A DNA stretch of 64,000 nt from an uncultured bacterium (GTDB lineage: Bacteria > Bacteroidota > Bacteroidia > Bacteroidales > Rikenellaceae), in contig CAJMNH010000001.1 of assembly GCA_905214725.1 (NCBI GenBank), positions 1 to 64,000 on the forward strand. The letters are read 5' to 3'. Positions 9,631-17,725 of this stretch are shown one piece after another. The position numbers were made by a program, and so were the translations under genes. Each line of letters begins with the position of its first letter. Positions within the stretch are counted from its first letter, which is position 1. Below the pieces are notes generated by a model, which was not told where the DNA came from, searched no databases, and was given only the letters and a program-made list of their open reading frames with translations.

Positions 9631-11134
9631 TTATTATGTAAACTCTTTCCTATGGAGTACAGCCGCTAAGTTGATCAATGCACTTCTTAATTTTATTTCG
9701 TTGCCGATTTTGCTCCGGCAGTTTGGGATAGATAATTATGGAGTATTGACCTTGGCGATTGCCACTAATGCCTATATGTCGTTGTTAGATTTAGGCATCA
9801 ATACTGGTTCTATTAAGCATTTTGCACAATGGCGTGAAAAGAAAAGGTTTGATCTTATCAAGCGAGTTGCAGGAACAAGTATTTCATTTTACGGAATAAT
9901 CGGAATATTAAATGCGTTATTATTGCTGACGATCGCCTTTTGGGGCTCATCTTGGTTCCAATTGACTCAGGATCAATTTGCGCAGTACCGTATTTCATTA
10001 TTCATTCTGGCTGGGTTTGCCGTTATAAATTGGGGATCTTCGGTTTTTGTCCAATTATTGACTGCCGCCGAGAAGATCAGCTACATTCAACGGCTTAATA
10101 TTTTGAAAACGCTTACCGTTTTCATTCTTATCTGGATAACGGTATGGTTTGATTTGACGATTAACGAATATTTTTTCTTCTTTATATTGATAAATAGCAT
10201 TCTGTTTATTCCTTACTATATTTTAAGTCGAAAGATTGGGATGATCGATCGGTGGCAGCCGCTTTTCTATTGGAAGGATTTCGGTCATGTGTTAAAATAC
10301 AGCCTTGCGATTTTTATTATGGCTATTTTTCAAGCAACGGCAACGCAATCACGTCCGATTGTATTGGGGTTCGTCGCTGAGAACGCCGCTACTACATTGG
10401 CAGAATATCGCATCATAGAAGTCTTTCCTCTTTTTATCATATCCATCTGTGGCGCAATGATCGGAATTCTTTTACCTAAATCCGCTCAGCATATTGCGCG
10501 AGGGGATCAAGCTGCAATCGAAAGATTTGCATATACGGGAACACGCTACACGTCAATATTGACGACTCTTATATGTATTCCGATCATGTTGTGCGCATAT
10601 GAACTGATTACCGTATATGTCGGACTGGACTTTGGATACCTTAGTAAATGGTTAGTACTGTGGACCTTTACCTTGCTATTGAATCTTTATAATTCACCTA
10701 TTTCCAGTTTGATCCTTGCGACCGGACGTACACGAATGCTCGTTTATAGTAGCGCAATCGCTTGCATTATATCTATTATTGTCAATGTCGTATTGTGTCG
10801 ATTTTACGGCGTAGGTTCTGCTGTTATCGGCTATTTCGTTTATATTTTGATTCAACAGGGGTTTTATTACTGCTATTTCAATACGCGGATTATGAAGCTT
10901 AATTCATGGACTGTTTTACGGATGTTCATTGTCCCAACGGGAATAGGGTTAGCCCTTTTTCTCTGTATTTCATGGCTTGATATTGATTTGGGTTCAACAA
11001 ATCGGTTTTATTTGATTTTACAAGGCTTTTTGAAAGGAGCGATTTGGTTATTTTTGTTTCTGACTGTTATCTGTTCGTTTAAAATATTGCGGTTGTCCGA
11101 TTTAAAAAATTGGTTGGTTTTGAAATCTCATTGA
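9623..11134 (+). CDS. wzx: Wzx-type polysaccharide flippase
   Basis: The 503-residue protein is almost entirely hydrophobic, with about 12-14 predicted membrane segments. The N-terminal pattern (FLWSTAAKLINALLNFISLPILLRQFGIDNYGVLTLA) is typical of the polysaccharide-transport MATE-like family. Such proteins flip undecaprenyl-diphosphate-linked repeat units across the inner membrane. It overlaps the upstream acetyltransferase by eight bases. With the polymerase at 15091 it defines a Wzx/Wzy-dependent assembly route, rather than ABC transport. Confidence 0.88.
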   Translation: MNNYYVNSFLWSTAAKLINALLNFISLPILLRQFGIDNYGVLTLAIATNAYMSLLDLGINTGSIKHFAQWREKKRFDLIKRVAGTSISFYGIIGILNALLLLTIAFWGSSWFQLTQDQFAQYRISLFILAGFAVINWGSSVFVQLLTAAEKISYIQRLNILKTLTVFILIWITVWFDLTINEYFFFFILINSILFIPYYILSRKIGMIDRWQPLFYWKDFGHVLKYSLAIFIMAIFQATATQSRPIVLGFVAENAATTLAEYRIIEVFPLFIISICGAMIGILLPKSAQHIARGDQAAIERFAYTGTRYTSILTTLICIPIMLCAYELITVYVGLDFGYLSKWLVLWTFTLLLNLYNSPISSLILATGRTRMLVYSSAIACIISIIVNVVLCRFYGVGSAVIGYFVYILIQQGFYYCYFNTRIMKLNSWTVLRMFIVPTGIGLALFLCISWLDIDLGSTNRFYLILQGFLKGAIWLFLFLTVICSFKILRLSDLKNWLVLKSH

Positions 11135-11143
11135 TTTTTATTT

Positions 11144-12106
11144 ATGTCGATTCGAGTATCGGTTGCCATGACGACATACAATGGCGAAAAATATCTGGAG
11201 GAACAATTGGAGAGTATCTACACGCAAACGCGATTGCCTGATGAAGTGGTTGTGGTAGATGATGGGTCTTGGGATGGAACAGTTGAAATTCTTCAGCGTT
11301 ATTATGAACGTTATGGGTTGATCTATTATATCAATGAAAAAAGGTTAGGTTTTAATCAAAATTTCGGCAAAGCGATCAGTCTATGCACGGGGGACTACAT
11401 CGCTTTGTGCGATCAGGATGATATATGGTTTGCACAAAAGATCGAAAAAAGTCTCCGGTATCTGCAATCTGTCGAATCTCCGGGAGTGCCGGCATTGGTC
11501 TCTTCGCAATGTCAGGATATCGATGAGAATAGGCGAGTACTGCCGAAAAAATATCCTTCTGAAGATACATGGAATTATTACGACACGTTGTGGGGCATGA
11601 ATAATTCACAAGGATGCTGTTTTGTATTTAACAAAGCCTTGGCCGAGCGGGTCTTGCCGATTCCCCCCAATAAAGAGGTGATTTTCGACATGTATATCGC
11701 TCTGGTAGCAGCAATGGTCGGAGTGAAGTATAATATGGCGGAACCGTTGATGTATTACCGGCATCACGGGGACAATGCCATTGCCCGGATCTCCGAAAAA
11801 TCACGTTCTTTAAAAGACCGTTTGCGGGTTAATAAATATTCCCGCATTATTTATCCTGATTTCATTCCCTGCAATGAACGTTTTGCTCTGATTGGGTTCG
11901 TCTGTCGAAAATTCAGAGATCAAATTCCTCCAGAGCGGTTGAATTTGGTTGAGAAACTGTTACTGTTGGGTGATTTATCCCTGCCTTTGTCCCGACGTTT
12001 GAATGTCATTTGGACGCTTCAAGAATTATCCCGAAGCCGAAAACTAAAAGTGATCTCTAACGCATTTTTTGCGGCTCTTTATAAATTGTGTATGAATGCC
12101 CAATGA
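11144..12106 (+). CDS. Family 2 glycosyltransferase
   Basis: A GT-A enzyme of 320 residues. The nucleotide-binding start is VSVAMTTYNGEKYLEEQLESI, then DEVVVVDDGSWDGT. The metal-binding region is YIALCDQDDIW, characteristic of the rhamnosyltransferase-like WcaA/RfbF branch. It would add one sugar of the repeat unit from a nucleotide-sugar donor on the cytoplasmic face. Donor and acceptor cannot be assigned. The stop overlaps the next start as ATGA. Confidence 0.87.
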   Translation: MSIRVSVAMTTYNGEKYLEEQLESIYTQTRLPDEVVVVDDGSWDGTVEILQRYYERYGLIYYINEKRLGFNQNFGKAISLCTGDYIALCDQDDIWFAQKIEKSLRYLQSVESPGVPALVSSQCQDIDENRRVLPKKYPSEDTWNYYDTLWGMNNSQGCCFVFNKALAERVLPIPPNKEVIFDMYIALVAAMVGVKYNMAEPLMYYRHHGDNAIARISEKSRSLKDRLRVNKYSRIIYPDFIPCNERFALIGFVCRKFRDQIPPERLNLVEKLLLLGDLSLPLSRRLNVIWTLQELSRSRKLKVISNAFFAALYKLCMNAQ

Positions 12107-13005
12107 CGATTTTTTTACGAAATGCCATTTATCGTATTTTTATGGCCATACAGCTTCGATTCCGTCTATTTGATTGGATGCCGGACAAGTTGTATATTTC
12201 AATTCAGTATTATTTGACCATGGGACAACGGATGAATTGGCGTCATCCGTCGGGGTTTCATGAAAAGATGAATTGGTTGAAGATTCATTATCGCCGTCCG
12301 CTTTTGACGCAGTTGGTCGATAAATATGCCGTTCGCGATTATGTTGCAGAGAGAATCGGGAAGCAATATTTGGTTCCATTGATCGGAAAATGGAATTTGG
12401 CCGAAGAGATTGATTTTGATTCATTGCCTGAAAAATTCGTGCTTAAATGCAATCACGGTTCGCATGACGTTACTATCTGTCTAGATAAACAATTACTCGA
12501 TCGGAATCGGGTGCGGGCCAATTATCGGAGATGGCTAAGACGAAATCTGTATCCTGCATATCGCGAGTGGCCCTATAAAAATGTTGAGCCGTGTATCATA
12601 TGCGAGCAATTTATTGAAACTCGATCCGATGGAGGGATCCCTTCGGATTATAAATTCACGTGTTTTAACGGACAGGTTGATAGCGTGATGCTCTGTATGG
12701 AACGAGGGACAGGTGATACGAAATTCTATTTTTTCGATCGTGATTGGCATCTGTTGCGTTATAATAAGCGCGGTCTAGCGGCGCCGGCCGACTTTACGTT
12801 GCCCAAACCGGAAGGTTTGGATCGAATGTTCGAATTGGCTGCCGTGCTATCTGAAGGATTTCCATTTGTTAGGGTTGACTTCTATTGTGAAGCGGGAAGA
12901 ATCTATTTTGGCGAAATGACGTTTTATCCTCAGGGTGGATATGATCCTAATGTTTTACCTTCGGTTGACCGTCAATGGGGCGATAAAATGAACATAACTT
13001 TTTGA
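12103..13005 (+). CDS. TupA-like ATP-grasp protein
   Basis: The 300-residue protein resembles the TupA-like ATP-grasp family. The characteristic opening is MNWRHPSGFHEKMNWLKIHYRRPLL (split here only to name its key W, P and K residues). It then has DKYAVRDYVAERIG, FVLKCNHGSHD and a late VRVDFY...GEMTFYPQGG segment containing acidic metal ligands. TupA itself is associated with teichuronopeptide synthesis, where amino acids are attached to a uronic-acid polymer. The ATG at 12103 overlaps the previous stop as ATGA; an upstream GTG at 12088 is less likely. It sits directly before the carboxyethylornithine-synthase-like gene. Confidence 0.82.
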   Translation: MTIFLRNAIYRIFMAIQLRFRLFDWMPDKLYISIQYYLTMGQRMNWRHPSGFHEKMNWLKIHYRRPLLTQLVDKYAVRDYVAERIGKQYLVPLIGKWNLAEEIDFDSLPEKFVLKCNHGSHDVTICLDKQLLDRNRVRANYRRWLRRNLYPAYREWPYKNVEPCIICEQFIETRSDGGIPSDYKFTCFNGQVDSVMLCMERGTGDTKFYFFDRDWHLLRYNKRGLAAPADFTLPKPEGLDRMFELAAVLSEGFPFVRVDFYCEAGRIYFGEMTFYPQGGYDPNVLPSVDRQWGDKMNITF

Positions 13006-13011
13006 TAACGT

Positions 13012-13965
13012 ATGAAAACAATTGGATTTCCTATCGGCAATAAGGAAAACGAATATCGGCGGGCCCTAACTCCCGATAGTTTGTCGAGTGTTTGCCATCC
13101 TGAATATATATATATCCAAAAAGGATACGGCGAAGTACTGGGATTCTCAGATGAAGAGTACCGTAGATATGGTGCACATGTCGTTTCATTCGATGAAGTA
13201 TTGTTGCAGAATATTATTTGCGACCCTAAAGTTGGAGATGCTGAGTATCTTACGATTTTGGACGAGCAGGTGGTTTTTGGTTGGATACATGCCGTTCAGA
13301 ATCGCGATATTACCGATAAACTCATTGAACATCGGCTGACGGCTTATGCATGGGAGGATATGTATGAGCGGGGACGACACATATTTTGGCGAAACAATGA
13401 AATCGCGGGAGAGGCGGCTGTGCAACATGCTTATTTGTGTCATGGAATATTTCCTTATCATACCAAGGCTGCGGTCTTGGGCCGAGGAAATAGCGCGCGC
13501 GGAGCTATCCGAACGTTAAATTATATGGGTGCGGATGTCGTGGTTTACGACCGGAGAACGGAAGCTCTGCTTCAGGAGGAATTGGGCCAATACGATGTGA
13601 TTGTGAACGCTGTGTTATGGGATACGTCGCGACGGGATCATATTATCTATAAGGACGATTTAAAACGGATGAAGCGCAATGCCATGATTATCGACATAAG
13701 TTGTGATAGGGCAGGTGGAATCGAGACCAGCATACCGACTACGATCGATAATCCGACATATTTGGTAGACGGTATTCGGCACTATGTAGTTGATCATACG
13801 CCGTCTTTATTTTATAAGACGGCGTCGGAAAGTATAAGTCGGGCCGTTGCTCCTTATTTCGATTGTCTAATAGAAGAGATTGAAAATCCGATATTGCAAA
13901 ATTCCCATATTACAGATCGAGGTAAAATTTTGGATAAACGGATTGTGTTGTTTCAAAATAGATAA
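13012..13965 (+). CDS. N5-(carboxyethyl)ornithine synthase-like opine dehydrogenase
   Basis: The 317-residue protein belongs to the alanine dehydrogenase/transhydrogenase fold. In my memory its closest match is lactococcal N5-(carboxyethyl)ornithine synthase (EC 1.5.1.24), about the same length. Shared signatures: MKTIGFPIGNKENEYRRAL at the N-terminus, FGWIHAVQNRDITDK, FWRNNEIAGEAAV, the NAD(P)-binding AVLGRGNSARGAI and VVDHTPSLFYKTAS. The known enzyme reductively condenses pyruvate with the side-chain amine of ornithine or lysine. Lying between two ATP-grasp genes and downstream of uronic-acid synthesis, it could supply an amino-acid substituent of the polysaccharide (inference). Confidence 0.85.
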   Translation: MKTIGFPIGNKENEYRRALTPDSLSSVCHPEYIYIQKGYGEVLGFSDEEYRRYGAHVVSFDEVLLQNIICDPKVGDAEYLTILDEQVVFGWIHAVQNRDITDKLIEHRLTAYAWEDMYERGRHIFWRNNEIAGEAAVQHAYLCHGIFPYHTKAAVLGRGNSARGAIRTLNYMGADVVVYDRRTEALLQEELGQYDVIVNAVLWDTSRRDHIIYKDDLKRMKRNAMIIDISCDRAGGIETSIPTTIDNPTYLVDGIRHYVVDHTPSLFYKTASESISRAVAPYFDCLIEEIENPILQNSHITDRGKILDKRIVLFQNR

Positions 13966-13968
13966 ATT

Positions 13969-15078
13969 ATGAGATTTTATCATTCGTGCCTGCGTTTTAT
14001 TTACGAAATATATTTGCGAGGCAAATTATTTTCGATAATTATTTTACGAAATAAAAGCAATAGGCGAAATTCATATTATCCGGAATATAAATTGAAATCA
14101 AGGTTTCGACAATTCGTGGAAGAGGCTATACATGTTTTGAAATACGGAGAAATAAACCGGTTTTATCAGTTGTATGGTTTTGATGTTATCGGATTTCGTA
14201 ATTCTCGCGATTATATTGATTATCGATCTTTTATGAAACGAAGAAATCGTTTGAATTTGCTCCCTATGAATTATTCGTGTATACTCCGAGATAAATCACT
14301 ATTTTCGGCGGTTGCGACATCATACGGATTCCCCTGTATAAAAGAACTGGGAACCTATTTGGCTACAGATAATAAGGTTATACCGGCTAATATCAAGTGT
14401 TTCGAGGGGGGGGGGATTTTGTATCTATTGCGGGATAATTCGGAACTTTTTTTTAAGCCGAATGATGCCGAGTGCGGAGAGGGTGTTTTTTGTTTGAGTT
14501 ATCGCAATAACTCTTATTTTTATGATGATGTGCCGATTGCGATGGATGATCTGCAAGCAAAACTATCCGAAAAGAAAGGAAATTTTTTAATCCAGACACG
14601 TCTCGTTCAACATACCGAAATGAATCGTATGTATGCGCATTCTGTCAATACGTTGAGGATTGTTTCGGTATACAATCGATCTACCGAATCTGTCGAAATT
14701 TTACATACGCTGTTACGGGTCGGTACGCATGGAAATATTGTAGACAACTGGGCGAGAGGAGGATTGATCATCGCTGTCGATTCTGATGGTAGATTAGGTG
14801 AGTATGGTTTTTATAAACCGAAATTTGGAGGTAAAACGAAAGCGCATCCAGATTCACATATAGAGTTTTCTTCGTTTATCGTTCCGTATTTTCATAAAGC
14901 CTTGCAGATGGCAAAAGCTTTCCATCGGATGCTTCCCGGAATTCATTCGATTGGGTGGGATGTAGCAATTGCCCCTGATGGACCAATTTTTATCGAGGGG
15001 AATGATAACTGGGAGATCTCTATGCATCAAGTGTTTGCCGGACTTAAACAGGAGTTTGATCGTTTGTTTATTGATTGA
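13969..15078 (+). CDS. Sugar-transfer-associated ATP-grasp protein
   Basis: The 369-residue protein resembles the ATPgrasp_ST family. After a basic N-terminus it shows LFFKPNDAECGEGVFCL (ATP-binding lysine and glycine loop) and NFLIQTRLVQHTEMNRM. NTLRIVSVYN and SIGWDVAIAPDGPIFIEGNDNWEI follow, with the acidic and Asn metal ligands at the end. Family members are thought to form carboxylate-amine bonds during polysaccharide synthesis. A G10 tract (14406-14415) encodes Glu146-Gly147-149, so slippage would remove the catalytic domain. It starts three bases after the opine-dehydrogenase-like gene. Confidence 0.82.
   Translation: MRFYHSCLRFIYEIYLRGKLFSIIILRNKSNRRNSYYPEYKLKSRFRQFVEEAIHVLKYGEINRFYQLYGFDVIGFRNSRDYIDYRSFMKRRNRLNLLPMNYSCILRDKSLFSAVATSYGFPCIKELGTYLATDNKVIPANIKCFEGGGILYLLRDNSELFFKPNDAECGEGVFCLSYRNNSYFYDDVPIAMDDLQAKLSEKKGNFLIQTRLVQHTEMNRMYAHSVNTLRIVSVYNRSTESVEILHTLLRVGTHGNIVDNWARGGLIIAVDSDGRLGEYGFYKPKFGGKTKAHPDSHIEFSSFIVPYFHKALQMAKAFHRMLPGIHSIGWDVAIAPDGPIFIEGNDNWEISMHQVFAGLKQEFDRLFID
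14406..14415. repeat. G10 homopolymer inside the ATP-grasp gene
   Basis: Ten consecutive G residues ending codon 146 and filling codons 147-149 (three Gly) of the 13969-15078 gene. In frame at this length. Confidence 0.92.
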
Positions 15079-15090
15079 TAAAAGTTTTTA

Positions 15091-16284
15091 ATGAAATATT
15101 TTACTTACTTTTTTTTATTTATCTATCTTTCCTATTTTTCTCAAGGAATTCTCTATGAAGAGGAATCGATATTTTCGAAAGGCCTATTGTTGTGTTTTTT
15201 CGGAATATGCGGTTGGGGCATAATTAAAGTCCTGATGGACAAACCGAACGGTTTTTCGAAAATATTACTACTCTTCGTTTTGGTGCAGTTTGTCTATTTT
15301 TTGTTTTCGACGAAATATGCCATATCGGGAACCCATCGGGTTATTTCTTCTTTTCCTCAGTTGAAGAGTATTTTTATTTCATTGCTGCCATTCTATCCGC
15401 TATATTATTGTGCTCGTCGCGATAATTTATCATCCGGCCTTCTCTTTTTTTTAGTAGCTTGTTTAGCACTATATATTTTCCGTTTTTTCAATATGCAGCA
15501 TGAACTCGTCTTCGAAAGTGGCCAAGACAGTGAGGCGGTAGTGAATAATATGTCATATGCTTTTATTAAATTGTTGCCGTTTACCTGCCTGTTATTCAAT
15601 CGGAAGATTTTTTCGATGGGCATTTGGGGATGCTGTATGGGATTGATTTTGCTGGGGGCTAAACGAGGCGCAATCCTTACCGGAATAGTAGCGGCGATAT
15701 TATACATTTGGTATTTATTGAAACATACTTGGCGGGAGAAAAATGGTTTTTACATATTATTGATATGTATTGTTGTCGCTATAGGGGGATATTTCGGTTA
15801 TCGATTTATTCTTAGTAATGATTTCGTGGTCGGACGTTTTCTTGAGTTGGCAGAAGGTAACGATAGCGGCAGAACATATCTTTATGTCAGGATATTCGAT
15901 TATTGGAAAAATACTCCTTCGCTCTTACATTTGTTATTCGGATTCGGTTTCAACTCATCGATTACTATTGCGGGAAATTTAGCTCACAATGACTGGCTAG
16001 AATTGCTTTCTTGCTGCGGAGTCTTCGGAGTGATTATATACAGTCTGTTATTTATTCAAGCAATTCGATATATCCGGCTGCTACGTCAGACACCAGCCTT
16101 GCAAAGTATGCTTGTGATGATTATAATTTGCTGGCTAGCGATGTCGGCATTTTCAATGGGATATACGGATATGACATTGTTTTCGATTTTATTGGGGTAT
16201 ATAATGGGTACGCGGGAATCAGCAGCCTATAATAATATTGAATGTCGAAAGGTAAACGGCTCCTATGCACATTTGTATCGTTAG
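15091..16284 (+). CDS. wzy: Wzy-type O-antigen/capsule polymerase
   Basis: The 397-residue hydrophobic protein has roughly ten or more membrane segments and a large loop between about residues 240 and 300. Its conserved-looking elements are LGAKRGAILTGIVAAILY, GRTYLYVRIFDYWKNTPSLLHLLFGFGFNS and HNDWLELLSCCGVFGVI, the arrangement of the O-antigen ligase/polymerase (Wzy_C) superfamily. In this context polymerisation of the flipped repeat units is the likely role; ligase activity cannot be excluded from sequence alone. The 3' end overlaps the next glycosyltransferase by 20 bases. Confidence 0.83.
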   Translation: MKYFTYFFLFIYLSYFSQGILYEEESIFSKGLLLCFFGICGWGIIKVLMDKPNGFSKILLLFVLVQFVYFLFSTKYAISGTHRVISSFPQLKSIFISLLPFYPLYYCARRDNLSSGLLFFLVACLALYIFRFFNMQHELVFESGQDSEAVVNNMSYAFIKLLPFTCLLFNRKIFSMGIWGCCMGLILLGAKRGAILTGIVAAILYIWYLLKHTWREKNGFYILLICIVVAIGGYFGYRFILSNDFVVGRFLELAEGNDSGRTYLYVRIFDYWKNTPSLLHLLFGFGFNSSITIAGNLAHNDWLELLSCCGVFGVIIYSLLFIQAIRYIRLLRQTPALQSMLVMIIICWLAMSAFSMGYTDMTLFSILLGYIMGTRESAAYNNIECRKVNGSYAHLYR

Positions 16285-17419
16285 CCCCGGTTATCCATCG
16301 GAACAAAGGCCACAATATCCGTTTGTTGCTCAGATTTGCCACGCATTGGCCGATGCGGGACACCGAATTACGGTAATAGCTCCCCAGAGCATTACTAAAT
16401 CAATTGTTCGGCGAGTGCCGTTGGCTCCACGGTTTCATAAGGATAGAACAAAGATTGGTTACGAAATAGCCGTTTACGCTCCTTGTTATGTCAGTGTAGG
16501 AAATCTTCCGTATATTGGAGCCCGAGTCAATTATAGGCAGTTTTCGTGTGCAGTAAATAGGGCGTTCCGCAATTTACCTGAGAAACCCGACATCTGTTAC
16601 GGACATTTTTGGCATACGGCTTATGCTGCATATCTGTCTGTTTCGAAATATGGTATTCCGTTGTTTGTTTCCTCTGGTGAAGCCGAGATAGAATTACACT
16701 CGTATTTTAGTCTGAAAAAATTACTTCCGTTTGTGGATTATGTTCGAGGGGTAATCTGTGTATCTTCGAAAAACAGGCAGGAAAGTATCGATGCCGGACT
16801 TACGTCTGTAGATAAATGTATAGTCATTCCGAATGCAATAGATGAAACGCTATTTTATCCAAGGGATAAATACGAAATGCGAAGACTTGTCGGATTCCCT
16901 ATTTCCGATTTTATAGTAGCTTTTGTTGGAGGGTTTATCCATCGAAAAGGTTCGCAGCGTATCGCTGAGGCGATTACGATGTTGAATGATCCGCAAATCA
17001 AATCCATTTTCATCGGTTCGACACAGGACAACGACCGGTGCGACCCGCTCTGTCAGGGTATTTTGTTTAAAGGAAACCTTCCGCATGACCGGATTCCGGA
17101 TTATTTGAATTGTGCGGATGTGTTCGTTATGCCGACGTTGCATGAAGGGTGCTGTAATGCTATTATCGAAGCGATGGCTTGTGGACTGCCGATTATATCT
17201 TCCGATCGATCGTTCAATTTCGATATTTTGGATTCTTCTTGTGCGATTCTTGTTGATCCGATGAATATCCGAAAGATTGCAGATGCCATTCATTCATTGA
17301 AAACCGATTTAGGCGAAAGAGCACGATTGAGTAAAAATGCTCTGCGACGTGTATCTGAGTTTACAATCAAGAAACGGGCGGAACAGATCGTTCGGTTTAT
17401 ATACGACAAACTTCAATAG
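16265..17419 (+). CDS. Family 4 (group 1) glycosyltransferase
   Basis: The 384-residue GT-B enzyme begins CIVSPGYPSEQRPQYPFVAQICHALADAGH, a usual N-terminal glycine-containing loop. It has VIPNAIDETLFYP between the lobes and the C-terminal donor-binding motif LHEGCCNAIIEAMACGLPIISSD, with the two Glu spaced as in the E-x7-E motif. It is a retaining transferase using a nucleotide sugar. Start overlaps the polymerase gene. It is the last gene of the AT-rich block before the 306-bp gap. Confidence 0.87.
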   Translation: MHICIVSPGYPSEQRPQYPFVAQICHALADAGHRITVIAPQSITKSIVRRVPLAPRFHKDRTKIGYEIAVYAPCYVSVGNLPYIGARVNYRQFSCAVNRAFRNLPEKPDICYGHFWHTAYAAYLSVSKYGIPLFVSSGEAEIELHSYFSLKKLLPFVDYVRGVICVSSKNRQESIDAGLTSVDKCIVIPNAIDETLFYPRDKYEMRRLVGFPISDFIVAFVGGFIHRKGSQRIAEAITMLNDPQIKSIFIGSTQDNDRCDPLCQGILFKGNLPHDRIPDYLNCADVFVMPTLHEGCCNAIIEAMACGLPIISSDRSFNFDILDSSCAILVDPMNIRKIADAIHSLKTDLGERARLSKNALRRVSEFTIKKRAEQIVRFIYDKLQ

Positions 17420-17725
17420 TATTGTGATTTCTACCTCTGTAATCTGGTAAACAATTGGTCGTATCCGAATTCGGTTAGGACGATTCTGCGAGGACCGGAC
17501 TATTTGAATGTGTATGAATTTGGTATCGATAGCGATATAGGAGCTAGTCGACTAAACTGAAGGCTCCCTTTCAGATCTGGATTATTCTGATGGATGAAAG
17601 AAATAATTAAATGGGCCTCTCTCGATTTTATTATTGTTTCGATCTGCTTCATTATAGGGGCTTTGATGGATAATGATTATCTTGTTTTATAGTGTTAACG
17701 AAATCGCTAGTTGTGAATTAGATAT
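17420..17725. other. Gap in the locus, possible gene remnant
   Basis: No intact gene longer than 32 codons. Reading on past the stop of the glycosyltransferase gives 46 more open codons before a TGA near 17558, with no clear similarity. A small hydrophobic reading frame follows at 17594. No strong hairpin was found, so the transcript may continue through. The break separates the AT-rich block from the more balanced genes that follow. Confidence 0.5.
17594..17692 (+). CDS. Small hydrophobic peptide, 32 aa, doubtful
   Basis: An ATG-started frame of 32 codons: a short basic N-terminus (MKEIIKWA) and one hydrophobic stretch (FIIVSICFIIGAL), ending in Asp-Asn-Asp-Tyr-Leu. It could be a single-span membrane peptide or the remnant of a larger gene; the upstream 150 bases look degraded. 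No family is recognised. It is 33 bp before wecB and in the same direction. Confidence 0.3.
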   Translation: MKEIIKWASLDFIIVSICFIIGALMDNDYLVL

